From Isoetes taiwanensis (taxonomy: Eukaryota > Streptophyta > Lycopodiopsida > Isoetales > Isoetaceae), in NCBI GenBank assembly GCA_021234155.1, contig JAJEKV010000036.1, positions 1,994,777-2,058,776 of the forward strand: a stretch of 64,000 bases of DNA, read 5' to 3'. The first letter of the stretch is position 1; the number at the start of each line of letters is the position of its first letter. Below the pieces are notes generated by a model that saw only the letters and a program-made list of their open reading frames with translations, did no database searches and was not told where the DNA came from. Made by a program: the position numbers and the translations under genes. Below, in pieces: positions 41,805-52,658 of this stretch.

Positions 41805-42074
41805 ATGTCTCGGCCTGGTTATTCTTATTACAGGGGGTCTACCTTGCCTATAGACTCCATTACTTGCACTATGAAATATAATGATCTTTATAGATGTTCT
41901 CAGAGGGGTATCCCCCTTGATCCCTGGCTGGAAGGAGTAGCAGAGGGTCGAAATCATTCTTCCAACGGGGTTTATCGTGTTGTTATCCACCTTCATCGGG
42001 TTCCAGAGCGTCACGTCTATGAGATTAATCGCATCACTCAACTACGTGCTCATGATGATCCCGATTGCGAATGA
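41805..42074 (+). CDS. Small ORF 2, 89 aa, tandem duplicate
   Basis: ATG at 41805 to a stop at 42074, uninterrupted. It reads MSRPGYSYYRGSTLPIDSIT, then PLDPWLEGVAEGRNHSSNGV, then the shared block V(V/I)IHLxxxxExxxYxIxxIT, and ends in an acidic HDDPDCE. It is longer at the N-terminus than ORF 1. The conserved pattern in the frame, rather than just the DNA, suggests past coding selection. Function unknown. Confidence 0.42.
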   Translation: MSRPGYSYYRGSTLPIDSITCTMKYNDLYRCSQRGIPLDPWLEGVAEGRNHSSNGVYRVVIHLHRVPERHVYEINRITQLRAHDDPDCE

Positions 42075-42334
42075 TCTTCTGCATTTATGTATGCTATACC
42101 TCTTATATGAGTTCTAAATTCTGTTACTACAATATTTCAGACATTCGCTAGTTATAAGTATGTAACCATAAGAGATAGATACATATGATCCATCTATTTA
42201 CCGCACATTTTCATTTGGAAAGCTCTTGGCCATTTTCCTTACATGTAGATTCTAAATTCAGATAAGCATTCTCTTCAAGTAGATTGTGTGTAGTCACGTG
42301 CTTGAAATTGCACACTCCAAAAACGTTGGAATGC

Positions 42335-42485
42335 TATTTTCGCACCGCGTGGCGGACGGTCGCGAAATAGACCTTCCCACGTAATGTGGAATAGTCATTT
42401 CGCACCGCGGGCCACGGTCGCGAATATTGGTTAGTTGTAAGCACGTGATAACACGGTCTTCGCACCGCGGCCACGGTGCAAAAGT
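42335..42485. repeat. GC-rich palindromes, family P2, three units
   Basis: Units at 42338-42368, 42397-42427 and 42458-42485, each close to TTTCGCACCGCGGCCACGGTCGCGAAA, spaced about 60 bp apart. Confidence 0.85.
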
Positions 42486-42586
42486 AAAATAGAAGCGTAA
42501 AACAAATTAAAATGAAACCGAAGTTTATGTTCGGGATATAACAAGAATAGAGATTTCAAACAAGTCTTTGCATTAATTGACAATGG

Positions 42587-43202
42587 TTACAACTTCATTT
42601 TTCTTAGAAACATGTAAGTCATCGGGACACTTGACTTCTTCCAATTGGACTCCCGGACCAAAGATCCAACGGTACATATAAAGGCGAGGAACTGGGCTCC
42701 CTCTTCCCAAGTCGGTCGAATTGTAGCCTTATCCACGGGGACAAGGCCAATGCAACTCTTGGCAGCCATAGAATACATACTAAAGCTACCAAAAAATATG
42801 CAAGCGTGGCGATATCTCTCCCAATGACCACTACCCGATCAGAATTGGCGAGATAATGGGATGTGATTACCAATCAACGAGAGGGCCTTGAGTTTCAAGA
42901 CCTCTTCCTGGTCCATATGGGCTGTACTTAGAATGGAACACAACGATCTCTCCTTATAAAAGTAGCCCATATAGTGGGCGATACTTGCATCTCCGCCAAG
43001 GGTAACTCTGTCATCATGTCCGGCGCAAAAATGGGCCCACAAAAATCTCTGCGCAATAAACAATCGTTCTTAGGCACTTAACAAAATAAGCAAACTTATG
43101 GTAGCTTACCTCCACTTCATCGGATGCAATAACCCCTTTGGTAGAAATGTTGATGGACAACCTTGAAGTGCTTGATTCGGCTCTTTGATACTTGTTTTCC
43201 AC
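42587..43202 (-). pseudogene. Unrecognised - strand coding remnant
   Basis: Joined over frame changes it reads MENKYQRAESSTSRLSINIS, VGPFLRRT, then FLWAHFCAGHDDRVTLGGDA, SIAHYMGYFYKERSLCSILS, LSLIGNHIPLSRQF, and finally PTWEEGAQFLAFICTVGSLV. A likely intron separates the first part, because GCGCAGAGATTTT follows a tract on this strand. No domain recognised. It lies between family P2 palindrome clusters, as do D1 and D2. Confidence 0.33.
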
Positions 43203-44200
43203 TATCTTTTTGAGCTTTTGATGTACTCACTCGAACTTTTACGAGACTTCCTTCAAGCCCATTTCACGCCATCTCCGGAACTCTATCAAAAGCATTCTCG
43301 GGAGCTATTGAAGTTCCATCATAGGTTAAGAGATCGTCGCAGGTCCCTTAGGCACTTAGGCTCAAGTCAATGAAGTCGTCTAGACCAACAACGAAAGCAT
43401 AGATTTGTCCAAGGACCTCATCTTGCCTCAAACCAAGTAATGGAAGATATATCGTGGAGAAGAAGATAGTCCTTCCCTCCTATGTTAACGGCAAGGCTTC
43501 CGTGACACCCCTACGTCTTCATCCTCGTCCTCATCGAGCTTTTCCACCAGTTCCTTCTCTTTCTCTTGCATCAAATACCTCCTCTACAGGTGACCGAGGT
43601 TCTCGCAATAGCCTTCACGTGGTTCTTCCCCTATCTGTTGGTGGAACCATTATATATCATGTAAGTAGCAAACATGATGTGGCCTGGATATAAATTATCC
43701 TTCCCATCCTTCTCACATAAGTCGGTGGCGGTCTCTTGAGCGACCTTGAACCTTATCTTGGTCACCTTTGGGAAAAAGCTTGAGAAGGACTTTAGACTCA
43801 ATACAATCTTCCCGGTCGAGGGAGAAAGGGCGGCTTCGGTTTACGCCCACGGCCATGGAACTTGAATGTCTTACGACCATACACGTCAATGTGTTTGTTA
43901 GCCTCGAGATTATTATATCTACCGTTAAGGCAGATTTATTGTAGACTACAGATGGCGTCTGGGGTTTTCAGGCTGTTGGCGAACTCATCCAGGGGTGTGA
44001 CGGCCGATACTACGCTTCCTTCGACGATGCCGGTCATACCATGCAGGCTGTTCCCAAGCTTTTCTCGACACGTCGTTTGACATTGCAGTAATTGTAGCGC
44101 CTCCTTTAGTGCAATAAAAAACCTGATCGCCTAAAAGTAAGTGCCTGCGAGCCGGCGCGAGAAACTAAAATGTCTTAAGTGTCCCGGACAAAAATATGTC
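43203..44200. other. Coding-like but unrecognised region
   Basis: Frames are open in pieces on both strands (43454-43693 on +; several on -). I cannot choose the true strand. It may be upstream exons of the preceding - strand remnant. Confidence 0.3.
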
Positions 44201-44202
44201 GC

Positions 44203-44412
44203 GACCGTGGTACGGTGTGAAATGAGCGAATATGCCAAAGACAACAATAAGGTATTCGCGACCGTGGCCCACGGTCGCGATATTTTGCCGAAAAAAGAAG
44301 GCCAAATTTATGTTAACCGCAAAACACACTATACCGTGGCCCTGCGTAAAACTATACAACACTCTACATCACGACTACGAACTCCACATGTTTCGCCGAC
44401 GGTGGCCGTTGC
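44203..44412. repeat. GC-rich palindromes, family P2, right cluster
   Basis: About four units, the best at 44251-44283 (TTCGCGACCGTGG / CCCACGGTCGCGA). This is the last cluster of the family going right. Confidence 0.75.
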
Positions 44413-44445
44413 AAACTTTGCAAAATGATATAAGTTATTGGCAAA

Positions 44446-44478
44446 CAACACCGGGATTTGAACCCGGTAACACCATTG
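44446..44478 (-). other. tRNA T-arm-like sequence (no full tRNA)
   Basis: The - strand reads CCGGGTTCAAATCCCGG, a perfect T-stem and loop, followed by TGTTGTTTGCC. The matching acceptor 5' strand and anticodon arm are not found in the 75 bases upstream, so this is a tRNA-derived relic or chance, not a tRNA gene. Confidence 0.3.
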
Positions 44479-44639
44479 TTATTTATTTGTTTAACTGTTT
44501 TTCACTTAAAGAAAGTACAACCCGGGGAGGCATCTGAGCTTTGTTGTATACAACTCTTCCCCACGTTTTCCTACCTTGACACCATCCACCAAAAATGGAA
44601 GACGTTTAAATCACATTCGATTCCAAAATAATTCTTACA

Positions 44640-45357
44640 TCAAATGAAGACCATGCTTCTTCGACTTTTTAAGGTTTTAAACAATTGACCACTTTTGAAG
44701 ATAGCAATGTCAATGACGAGAATGGGTACCATCGGCATCGTCTTGTTCCTTTGGACCCACGTCCATCTGCTCCCTTCTTTTACTTCCCTCCATCTTCGTA
44801 TTTGAAGGTAATGTAAACTGTTTGCTTCGAATACAATACCGATTCGAGCGCTTTCTTTCTTTATCACGCACCGTACCTTCTCAACTCCTTCATGCGAGCG
44901 GGATGACCATTCATCACATAAAATGTCATCCGTAAACAAGCCCGACAATCACTTACATGAAAACATTTTTGAAGTCTTCTTGACATTCGACATTCTTAAA
45001 CAATGTAATAAACATATCGATGGGTACATTTACTTTCCGCGTGTCCACAGACTCCACCTTTCTCCTTCAAAGCGAAAATTTCCCGTGACAATTTCAGCTT
45101 GGCAAGAAACGTAAAACTGGAATCCATTGGGCAAAGGGAACTAAAAGCCGTGATAATGGGGGCAATGGTAAGTCCACAATTTTGCCTTTCCGAGGATAAT
45201 AATACTCATATTTTAAGAACCAAATCCCCCTTTCAGCGGTACGCATACGCTTGACCTTCAAAAGCAAGGATCCAATATCATAATAGAAAGCACGGAAGAT
45301 GCTTGTGATAGAACTTCGATGGTTCCAGGTCCAAAGACATCGGAAATACTGAGCCAC
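44640..45357 (-). pseudogene. Unrecognised - strand coding remnant
   Basis: Two adjacent open - strand segments read MAQYFRCLWTWNHRSSITSI, FRAFYYDIGSLLLKVKRMRT, GIWFLKYEYYYPRKGKIVDL and PFAQWIPVLRFLPS, then after a stop-containing stretch DEWSSRSHEGVEKVRCVIKK and ANSLHYLQIRRWREVKEGSR. Aromatic-rich, no known motif, no membrane segment. Possibly exons of one gene. Confidence 0.33.
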
Positions 45358-46159
45358 GAGATACCGAAACCCAATTAGTTGATTTCTTCAAAATATAATG
45401 AATGACGGATTAGCACAGATATAATGAAACTCACAATTAGCACGAAGCTCAGGGAAATTACGTCGAGATCTTATCTTTTCTTTTCTCATGTCTGTCGGTG
45501 TGTATAGGTGTCTGACCTTGATATATATTTATGCACTCTTGCAAATGTTTTGCCCGAGAACTAACGAATGGTATTGCGGCAATCCGTAATGCATGTGCAT
45601 CTTGTTTAAGCTAGCATGACTCTTCTATAACAAATAGCGATCCCTATACTTTATAGAATGCATGTATAATTTGTCTATGCTTGGGAATTTAGAAATAGAC
45701 TTACGTCATAATATTATTCCTTCTACATCCATTATGGCTTAGTGGTTGTTTTTACCTGCGGGCAGCACACGTGGCGATGTCAGAGTAGCTTAACTAACCT
45801 TTACATTAGGGCAAAGCCCTTTTACTGGGCTTTCCCTTTACTGGGCATTTGTAAGGATTTTTCGTACCTTAGAATTTATAATCTTAGGATTATTTTATAT
45901 AAGTTAAAGATTTAGACTTACTATTACAAGAAATTTATCGCAGCGGCCAAGGCCGCCGCGAACATTTCTCTTTTCAATCCCGTTGTCTGTAGGGTGGGTT
46001 GAGAAAAAGGGAATGTTTGCTAGGAATTTCAACTACCTAGTTTCGAAAGTAAACTATTTCCTCCTCTTGAAATTGATTTGTACAAAATTTGGAAGAAAAT
46101 GTCAATGTTTATAGTATTGCAACATAAATTCATTATTCTCTGTCTCCTCTCTTCTTTTC
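45358..46159. other. AT-rich, no gene; possible CACTA-like end near 45918
   Basis: CTATTACAAGAAATTTATCG at about 45920-45940 followed by GCGGCCAAGGCCGC resembles the CACTACAAGAAA end and subterminal palindrome of plant CACTA elements. The first bases are degenerate and no partner end was found. Confidence 0.25.
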
Positions 46160-47125
46160 ATTTATTTTATTTTATTTTTGCATCCGATGATAATCAACGG
46201 CTTTTGGGCACTACATGGGGTCAACCATTACCAATAGCTTGACCAGGGTAGCCCTTAAGCCCAAATTTTCATAGGTGTAATTTAGAATGTCAGGCGAATC
46301 TTAGCGTTTTTCGATTAGTTATATTTGCGATTTTATTTCAGGTTTCAATTTGAGTTGTAGCAACCTTGGCGAATCTTTCATCCATCAAGCGATGGAATAT
46401 ATACTTTTTTCTCAAGTAAAATTTGGGTCTACAATATAAATTTGTTATGTCTGTATACAGTTGTAAGCGTAATGCTCACATAATGAATATATATGTTAGC
46501 AGACATTGGCATATATGTCTTCATAAGAGAAAGGCCAAGCTGATTAGTGTCAACAATAAAAATGTAAATTACACCCATCTAATAGTACCCTAAGGCATTA
46601 ATTTTTATTGGACCCCTAATTGAGCGATAAAATGCTTAGATATTGTATTCATACTTAGAATGCTTAGATGAATTCGTATTAATTTTACATGATTTTAGGG
46701 GGTTAAGGGGCGATTTTAAAATAACTACCAAGAATAAAATTCACATGGCGGCGAATCCAAGAATCCATCATTTAGTGACATAGGCTAACTTATGAGTGGA
46801 AGGAGAAAATTTCGTAGACAAGGTGGCGATATTTTATTGGCACCACTCCTTATTGATCCTACTCAACAGTAGTGAAAAAACATGCAAATGTCCAAAAAAA
46901 TAGCCTTTTGGCGATATTTCGAGCTTAAGGGCTACCCTGAGCTTGACCACTAGGTTGTTATCACGATGAATGTTCTATTCATTTATTTTATTTTATTTTT
47001 TACATCCAATGACAGTCAGCGGGTTTTGGGCTTTGGATGGGGGTCGCCCATTACCAATAGCTTGACCACTAAGCTGGCATCGCGATGTTATTTATTATGT
47101 TCTTTTGTTACTTTTCTTTTCAACT
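46160..47125. repeat. Two tandem copies of a ~150 bp repeat, the first interrupted by a MITE
   Basis: Copy 1 is 46160-46243 plus 46940-46975; copy 2 is about 46976-47125. Shared text includes TTTATTTTATTTTATTTTT, GGTTTTGGGC, and CCATTACCAATAGCTTGACC followed by ACTA. Copy 2 supplies the empty site for the insertion in copy 1. Confidence 0.8.
46244..46939. mobile_element. hAT-type MITE, 696 bp
   Basis: Perfect 17-bp TIRs CAGGGTAGCCCTTAAGC (46244-46260) and complement (46923-46939), flanked by the 8-bp duplication AGCTTGAC (46236-46243 and 46940-46947). An 8-bp TSD with a CAGGG-type terminus is diagnostic of the hAT superfamily. No transposase inside. Confidence 0.93.
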
Positions 47126-47935
47126 CCTAAAAAAAAAATGAATGACTGGGAATCCCATGGTGGACTTCTTACTTCACAATCACATGCTGCAAAGTTGGAC
47201 AATGCCAAGGCCTCTAAATAATTCTAAAATAGGCATGCAATACCTGATTAGAGCAGAATATAGAGAATGACTGTGCAAAATTAGGTAAGAAGTCTTTGCA
47301 TCTCCGTCTGCATACTACCTAGGCTAAAAATCAACAGGAATATGGGGCAATTTCGGAATGAACCATTACAAACATGTTATCGGCTAAGCGGACGGTGTAT
47401 GTCATTGTAGGTCTTGGAGGTCACCGGTTAAATGTCACCCGGTGTGTACCATTTTGGATGACCTAGAAATGTACAAGGGCTCAGAGCCTTGTCATGAGTT
47501 TTGTTGAGGATGCAAACACAAAATTCCCAAGCACCATAAAAGGCGCACCACAAGAGAATTACAAGTTCCCCACTCGGTCTAATTCTTTGCGGTCGTGTGG
47601 TCCGCTATATGTGTCTTTGTAAAGAAAGTTGTGGCTGCGAGTAATGCGAGACTTGGACATACTATCCCAATGCAAGGTGAGTTAAGTAAATTTGAAGGTA
47701 TTACTCATCCAATGTGAGGGCCCGATATGTTTGTCAAGGGGTGTACCAATTTCTAGTGGGGAATTTGTTGGACACGCATTAGAATGATGATTGATGTTGT
47801 GAAGCACGGTTGCTCTAGTAATGAAGTTTGAGATTGTGAGATCAATAGATCTTTACTTGTAATCACATGTTTGTATTATTGTAACCAAAGAGGTTATTCT
47901 TGTAACCTATTCTTTCATTGACACTCTAATGTACA
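47126..47935. other. No recognisable gene
   Basis: About 800 bp of mixed composition with no long frame and no motif. Confidence 0.4.
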
Positions 47936-48035
47936 TTGTTGTATACTATTGTATACAATAGACTTTCAACGACGAGCAACACTGGTGGAGTTCAAATCTC
48001 GGAAAAGAAATTGATGTATTCAAAGATTCATGACA

Positions 48036-48175
48036 ATGTGGTGATACATGTGGTGATAGATGTGGTGATGCAAATGGTGCATGTGGTGAATCATGTGGTA
48101 CATGTGGTGCATGTGGTGAATACTGTGGTGATGCAAATGGTACATGTGGTGAATCATGTGGTGACATGTGGCGGG
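48036..48175. repeat. GTGGTGA-type tandem repeats, family P3, left array
   Basis: Irregular 9-15 bp units such as CATGTGGTGAATCATGTGGT and GTGGTGATGCAAATGGT. The + frame through it encodes only Val/His/Met repeats. Related text at 49393-49460 and 51597-51660. Confidence 0.8.
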
Positions 48176-49390
48176 TGGCTCGGCTCCGAGGTGTTAAATC
48201 GTATGTATGCAAGCGTCCCTTTCCTCTTACGCCTCATTCCCAAAAATGGTATGCATGCAAACATCCCTTTTATTCCCAAAATTACTTTTCTTTGCTTCAT
48301 TCCGTCCATCTTCCTCTTCCCTCCGTCCATTTTGTCCTTCCGTCCATTTCGTTCATTCCGCCCATTTCTTGCATTGCGTCTATGGCCAGGTTCAAGACTA
48401 CGGTCTTGCTAGGAATACTATTAGGCCATTGTGCACGCTCGCCGTCGCCCAACCGCGGTCCGAATGGAGTGTCTTCACCGAGAGGCCACCGATTCTGATG
48501 GTGGCCAAGTTCACTCCACCCGAGGTGGAAAAGCTCATCATGGAGGCATTGTGTGGCCCTTCGAATAGGTGCTCGAGTGGGTCGATCGAGGTTACCCGGC
48601 GAGGGCGGCGCTAGAAATAAAGATGTATGCCATGGAGGGCGACCTCCATATAGAGTGAGGATGGCCCTTTGAAGATCAAACTGCTCGATACGATTAGTTT
48701 AGATTTGTTTGTTTAATCCACGGTTTCAAATGTTTTGCAATAGTCCTTGTGACTATTTTTGTAAAACTTTTTAGTTAATGACAGAAATCCTCTTCTCTAC
48801 AGCTGTGTTCAGTTTTAAATGTTCTCTTAGTTTCCTTTGTTCTTTTAGTTAAGCTGGCTGTTTCTATCCTTTTACGTACAGATATAAGAAACATTTTTTG
48901 GTATTTAGTTTGCAACTCAAGTTTTGGTATTTACTTTATGACTCAAGTTAATGATAGTTTTTGTCATTCATTATACAATGCAAAGTACAAAGCAAAAGTA
49001 TGCCTTTCTTTGAAATAGCATACCATTGAAACAAACATTAAAGCCAACAAGGAATTTCAAGGTCAGAATTTATGATCGCACACTAACAAAATATGGTAAC
49101 CAAAGAACAAATAGGAAAATATGAGGTGGGTGGCTCGGGTTCAAAAGAAATAGAGTTCAGAAGAAACTGAAAAGAAAAATACAGAATTCCCTGAAGCAAT
49201 AGTTAGTGGCCTTGCAAGAATCTTTGCACAAAGCGAGCTTCATGAATTTTGGCCTCATATCAATTCGGGGAACCTAATTTGGGATCCATATATTAACGTC
49301 ACCAAAATCAGTCAAGATCTTGTTTTCGAGAGCCATTCCATTTTCTGGCCGGGTCAAAAATAGTCAATGCCCCGAGCTGATTATGATGAA
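48176..49390. other. Mostly non-coding; one short frame
   Basis: A C/T-rich part (48220-48380) gives Ser/Pro/His frames. A short + frame MVAKFTPPEVEKLIMEALCG (from 48502) ends at 48612. The rest is AT-rich without features. Confidence 0.35.
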
Positions 49391-49392
49391 AA

Positions 49393-49460
49393 TGGCGTGG
49401 TGAAAAGCCGTGGTGAAAAATGTGGTGAAAACTTGTGGTGAAGGCGTGGTGATGCAAACA
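49393..49460. repeat. GTGGTGAAAA repeats, family P3, middle array
   Basis: Five units of GTGGTGAAAAxxx, the last GTGGTGATGCAAAC as in the left array. Confidence 0.75.
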
Positions 49461-49662
49461 TTGTTTTTATATCTCAAATAATAAAAATACATATGGAAAT
49501 CTACCATACCCGGTAGAATAGTTCATACTTCTTATGAAATGAAGTATGCAGAAAAATCAGGGAAAACTATAACCCTGAGCTTCTAGTATTATCAAAATGC
49601 ATTAGAGATATAATAATAAATTTTGTTTAAAGAGGTTAATGATGACATACGATTCTTGGGCC

Positions 49663-50353
49663 TCAATGGGATCCGCATTGTGAGATCCAGAACTCTTCTT
49701 CTTCAAGTATGTTCAAGATGAGATCAAGTTTTTCTGCTGAATAGTTGGTGAAATCCAGCAACACTAAAACATGAGCTTCTCGTTTCTGCTCCCACTTATG
49801 ATACAGATTCATAAAGTATTGTCTCAGGTTGTTGTGTCTCCATGCATCTGGCCCGTTGAGCACTTTTTTAATGGCTGAAGCATGGATCATTTCCTGCTTT
49901 AGTTGGATGAACATATCCTCTTGCTCACTCGGGGAGAGAGCTGCGAACTCATCATCAGAATCATACGCCACCCCCAGATCCCTGTCGGCTGCACCAGCTC
50001 TGTTAAGTCTCCTGACTGCATCTGTGTAAAACAACATCATTAGTAATATAGAAATCACATTCTACTACAAAGAAAGGCAAGGCAGCGTATCACGCCTTGG
50101 CTTCTAATTCTTTAAGCCTATCAGGAATTAACCTATGTTTTAAGCCTAGAATACCTCGGAATTCATGGATCCTCCGCTCCTCTAATATCCGCCTCTGTTC
50201 CTGGTTTATTTGCTCCAGTATAGGTTCTACCAGATGCGACTGCATTTGAACTGGCGAAATTGTTTGTGCTCGTGTTCTCCTTCGTCTTCTTCGCCATTTG
50301 GATTGGGATAAGCCAATGTCGCATGCAAAACTAGATTTAGGGTTTCGGCCCAA
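49663..50353 (-). CDS. Two-exon hypothetical gene, about 210 aa
   Basis: An ATG at 50353 starts MGRNPKSSFACDIGLSQSKW, then an Arg block (RRRRRRTRAQ), then a helical part (EPILEQINQEQRRILEERRI; DRLKELEAKA). A GT-AG intron of about 85 bp (donor GC^GTGATA, acceptor CAGTCAG) keeps the frame into RLNRAGAADRDLGVAYDSDD, EFAALSPSEQEDMFIQLKQE, PDAWRHNNLRQYFMNLYHKW, and ends VLVLLDFTNYSAEKLDLILN with an acidic tail. Probably nuclear and basic-acidic, with no known family. No internal stops, unlike its neighbours. It is flanked by family P3 arrays on both sides. The splice choice is inferred. Confidence 0.5.
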
Positions 50354-50599
50354 TGCTTCACCTTACGACCCGACTTTTGAATGATTGACCTTGCATTTGA
50401 TGTATGATTTCCAATGGTGGGTTTCATCATGTGTTTCTCTGTCCCATTCGCATTTCATCCTTAATGTAATTTTTTCGTGTGTCACTTTTTACCTCGTCTA
50501 TTAAATAGTGAAGATTGAAGAGTGAAGATTTATATTAAACATATAAAATGATTATATAAGGTTACATTTCAGATTATAAGCGAGGACAAGTATTAAACA

Positions 50600-51550
50600 T
50601 TTCAGATTACATGAGAAACAAAACTTTTTATATACACTTGCATTCATTCGTGCTTCTATCAAAAAGAGATCACGGGTCCAGCTCCTCCTCGTCCTCTTCT
50701 ATGATCACCCGATCGGTGGCCCGCCGGTCAGCTTACCCGACCTATTTCATCCCATTACGGAGGGAAAGCAAAAACCATAATGGTGCGGTGTTACCAAAAG
50801 CGGAATAGCGGCTTCTCCATGTGCATCCCGCTTGGCCTTGTGATGATAGAACATATCCACGAAGTGAAGGAATTGGTCCTCGTAAACAACCTATCATAAC
50901 AAAAGCGAGAAACGTCTAGCGTAAAGGCTTGGTAGCCATTAAGCGTAAAAGGTTTCAACCTTTTGAGATCACGGTCAATAGTATGAGGAAGAGGCCAAAG
51001 ATCTTGGTGTGTAAAATTTCGATGGGCGCAGAGTAAGTTGAGAGGTGCGGGAGGTTAGGTATACAATTCATCCTCCCGGTGAGAGCTTTCCGGCATTTAC
51101 GTGGTCATATTCTCATCCGGTGAATAGAGAAATTTCTATTGCTTGAGGATGTCCATCCATTCCGCATGGGTGAAAATCGGACAAGACGCCTAGGTATTAT
51201 GGCTCTTCTTCTCTGGTCACATTGTCCCATTCAGGCACTCCATCGTTTTGTAGCATCCAAGAGGTGAAGTTGGCCATGTTTCTTGGGTAGGCTGGCTTGT
51301 AAATCAGAAAGCGTAAATCGCTTCCCAAGTACACACCATCAGAACCGTGAAATTTGCTCCCAAGCTCTTTGTAATAAAGCGTAAACTTCGATTAGGGAGC
51401 AAGAAGAATGGCACCCTCGGGCCTTTTGGGTTGCAGAGGTCATTAATTTCGCCATCCCATAATGATTTTCGAATGCAATTTGTCGCCCAAAGGATGATGA
51501 GGGAATTGATGGGACCGAGAGAATTTAAGGAAAAGGAAAGCAAAAGTGGA
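50600..51550 (-). pseudogene. Unrecognised - strand coding remnant
   Basis: Frames read LIILWATNCIRKSLWDGEIN, DLCNPKGPRVPFFLLPNRSL and FITKSLGANFTVLMVCTWEA; after a shift KPAYPRNMANFTSWMLQNDG and VPEWDNVTREE; then YEDQFLHFVDMFYHHKAKRD. Stops intervene. The style (short aromatic, charged) recalls D1/D2 but I cannot align it. Confidence 0.33.
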
Positions 51551-51596
51551 AAAGTTGAGGAGAGGATCTATCGTCTGGGGGAAGAGACAGAAAGTG

Positions 51597-51660
51597 AAAC
51601 ACGTGGTGAAACATGTGGTGAAACATATGTGGTGACACATGTGGTGAACCTGGCGCATGT
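51597..51660. repeat. GTGGTGAAACAT repeats, family P3, right array
   Basis: Five units of the family. Two direct copies of ACATCAAAATACAATT follow at about 51671 and 51728. Confidence 0.75.
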
Positions 51661-51920
51661 TACATCAGTGACATCAAAATACAATTACATATTACATCAA
51701 AAGCAAATATATTACATTGAAACAAGGGACATCAAAATACAATTGAGCATGGAATTGAGTTTCTTATATTATTCCTAAACAAGGCAAGACACAACAACAT
51801 ATATTCAAAATTTCTGAATCATTTCCTAACCTGTAAGAATGTGTTCAACTATTCTTCATCAGACATGCTATCTTCATCAGATAAAACCTCGGGCAAGTTT
51901 TCTAGAATCTTTTTTTCTCA

Positions 51921-52348
51921 TCACTGGTCTAGCACATGTAACTTGATTCGAGCACCTTTCTTGGGAACTAGAATAGCACAAATTTGAGTAGAGAATACAA
52001 GTGACTTTGGCTCGTTTATGCACAACTCATACATCAACTTTGACTGAGGCTTCTTTCTATAGTAAATGCCCTCCACAACGGTTTCACCTCTCATAAACAA
52101 GTTTCCATTCTGCTTGAAGTCATTTTCAACTTCAAATTTTGGCTTGGTGCATAGCAACATCCAAAATACAGAATCCTCCTCATTCCCTTTAGGTGCGACA
52201 AGCGCAAAGTTGTCTCCTTCTCTAAGTGCTTCTGCAAGTACATTTGCCAAGGTTGAATATAGTGGCCTGGTAGACTTGCGGGTCTCTTCCACATCTGCAT
52301 GAACATTGGAGGATGGTTCAACGACTACAAGGTTCCATTCATCTACAT
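51921..52348 (-). pseudogene. T4: C-terminal half of a transposase gene, cut by E3
   Basis: The - strand frame from the E3 junction reads VDEWNLVVVEPSSNVHADVE, ALREGDNFALVAPKGNEEDS, FWMLLCTKPKFEVENDF, ETVVEGIYYRKKPQSKLMYE and SLVFSTQICAILVPKKGARI, ending at 51921. It aligns with the T1 C-terminal domain (GDNFAV; FYVLKCTEA; VIVTGHYYKQ; FELLQDMPVASVYS). Its upstream part lies at 61866-62111 beyond E3. Removing E3 and one ACAT joins them in frame (WDMCENKLYVDEWNL). The family P3 array and the 51.7 kb direct repeats would be the 3' flank of this older element (E4). Confidence 0.82.
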
Positions 52349-52369
52349 GGGTAAAAGCATGAAAGGGTG

Positions 52370-52445
52370 TACGTACATCGTACTGAATTGAAGGGCAATT
52401 TGTGCTTTTTGGGGGTACATTTTAGATGTACATCAAGATACTATG
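52370..52445. repeat. ATGTAC repeats, family P4, at the left end of E3
   Basis: GTACGTACAT followed by TACATTTTAGATGTACATC just inside the left TIR; the first cluster of this family. Confidence 0.6.
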
Positions 52446-52658
52446 GTTTGTCGTTTTGTGTCGGATATGCAATGATTGCAAGATCATCCCGACATTCCCC
52501 GAAAATTCTTGGTTAACCCTTAGAACCACCAGAACCAATTGAATGGATCCGTCCCCTCCTTTCGAAATTCCCCTTTCACGGGGCCGAACAGAAGGAATTC
52601 GGAAGCAAACACATGCCAATTGAATCTACAAGAAATACAAATCAATTTCAATCTATTC

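Noticed and set aside
44446-44478. tRNA gene on the - strand
   Set aside because: The T-arm is perfect, but no acceptor 5' strand, D-arm or anticodon arm can be found.
45918-45960. CACTA transposon end
   Set aside because: The terminal CACTA is degenerate (CTATTACAAGAAA), and no inverted partner or 3-bp duplication was found; kept only as a remark.
47936-48412. 158-codon open frame rich in Val-His-Met
   Set aside because: It only translates the GTGGTGA/CATGTGGTG tandem repeat; no start context or homologue.
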